Shown here in pieces: positions 4,859 through 5,211 of a stretch of DNA of 5,211 nt (positions are counted from its first letter, which is position 1; each line of letters starts with the position of its first letter). Origin of the DNA: Allobosea sp. (lineage in GTDB: Bacteria > Pseudomonadota > Alphaproteobacteria > Rhizobiales > Beijerinckiaceae); the NCBI GenBank assembly GCA_021732895.1, contig JAKFWE010000198.1:1-5211 (forward strand), read 5' to 3'. The notes under the pieces were generated by a model. It worked only from the letters and a program-made list of their open reading frames with translations. It was not told the DNA's origin and did no database searches. The position numbers were made by a program, and so were the translations under genes.

Positions 4859-5211
4859 TCAGAACTCCTCCCAACCGGCGTCGCTGGCGCGTCCGTTGGC
4901 GGCTTTGCGGGCCGGGGGCGGCGCGTGGCGGGCTTGGGCCGTCTGCGGCCTGGCCTCGGGCGCGGCCTGGGCCTTCGTCTGGGCGAAGGCGGCCTCGGCG
5001 AGCTTGCGCAGGCGCTCGGGCTCGGAGCCCTGGCCGGCGGCGGCGGCCGCGTGGTCGGCGGCGCGCAGCGTCGGCGGGGCGTAGGACGCGGCCGGCCGGC
5101 CGGCGCGGGCCGGGGCCTGGGCCGGCGCGTGGGCCGGCGCGCGCTCCTGCGCCTCATGGCCGGTGCGGAAGGCGGCGACGAGCGCGTTGAGCCCGGCGAT
5201 GCGGTCGGTCA
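4859..5211 (-). CDS. Methyl-accepting chemotaxis protein, C-terminal fragment
   Basis: This frame enters from the right edge (first whole codon at 5209-5207) and stops at TGA 4861-4859, giving 116 visible residues. It opens with TDRIAGLNALVAAFRTG, which fits the last coiled-coil turns of an MCP signalling domain (family endings such as 'L..LV..FRT'). About 95 residues of low-complexity Ala/Pro/Gln-rich linker follow, including an APA-type repeat, and it ends DAGWEEF. The terminal WEEF matches the tethering peptide (NWETF-like) by which MCPs recruit the CheR methyltransferase and CheB methylesterase. MCPs are usually inner-membrane receptors that control CheA and thereby the flagellar motor. 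The sensory domain, HAMP and hairpin tip lie outside the window, so the ligand and membrane topology are unknown. The call rests on the two ends of a short fragment. Confidence 0.75.
   Translation of the reverse strand, partial: TDRIAGLNALVAAFRTGHEAQERAPAHAPAQAPARAGRPAASYAPPTLRAADHAAAAAGQGSEPERLRKLAEAAFAQTKAQAAPEARPQTAQARHAPPPARKAANGRASDAGWEEF

Noticed and set aside
4675..5157. Minus-strand frame of 160 codons overlapping the chemotaxis gene.
   Set aside because: It is almost wholly Arg/Pro, typical of an out-of-frame reading of Ala/Pro-coding DNA. The neighbouring frame ends in the WEEF peptide and enters from the window edge.

Overview
The window is GC-rich and strongly GC-biased at third codon positions. 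It carries a PNPase and an S15 of alphaproteobacterial type, an MCP with a C-terminal WEEF peptide, and dispersed palindromic intergenic repeats. Together these suggest a Hyphomicrobiales (Rhizobiales) chromosome, perhaps Bosea- or Methylobacterium-like. The genus is inference, not shown by the sequence.

Layout: Positions 1-474 (+) hold the C-terminal half of a PfkB-family sugar/nucleoside kinase (adenosine kinase-like), interrupted by an in-frame TAG at 127-129. A palindromic repeat (492-630) separates it from a convergent FMN-dependent PPOX-class oxidase gene (646-1275, -). Next is a less GC-biased segment (about 1276-1730) with a strongly foldable stretch (1348-1482), a hairpin that buries a Shine-Dalgarno sequence (1507-1531) and a 61-codon plus-strand gene of unknown function (1538-1723). 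A minus-strand Rho-independent terminator (1722-1760) closes the pnp unit, and its T-tract begins inside the stop codon of the small gene.

The core of the window is rpsO (4231-4500, -) followed by pnp (1805-3973, -), the conserved ribosomal protein S15 / polynucleotide phosphorylase pair. They are separated by a 257-base spacer containing several stem-loops, the kind of place where rpsO 3'-end formation and pnp autoregulation occur in other bacteria. Upstream of rpsO is a 358-base gene-free gap with a second, different palindromic repeat (4686-4833). Beyond it is the C-terminal end of a methyl-accepting chemotaxis protein (4859 to the right edge, -). In many bacteria truB sits directly upstream of rpsO; here it does not.

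Most of the window is ordinary housekeeping sequence. The points most worth a second look are the small gene with its structured, SD-occluding leader and the nonsense codon in an otherwise intact kinase frame. No mobile element with a transposase, no CRISPR array, and no tRNA or rRNA gene was seen.
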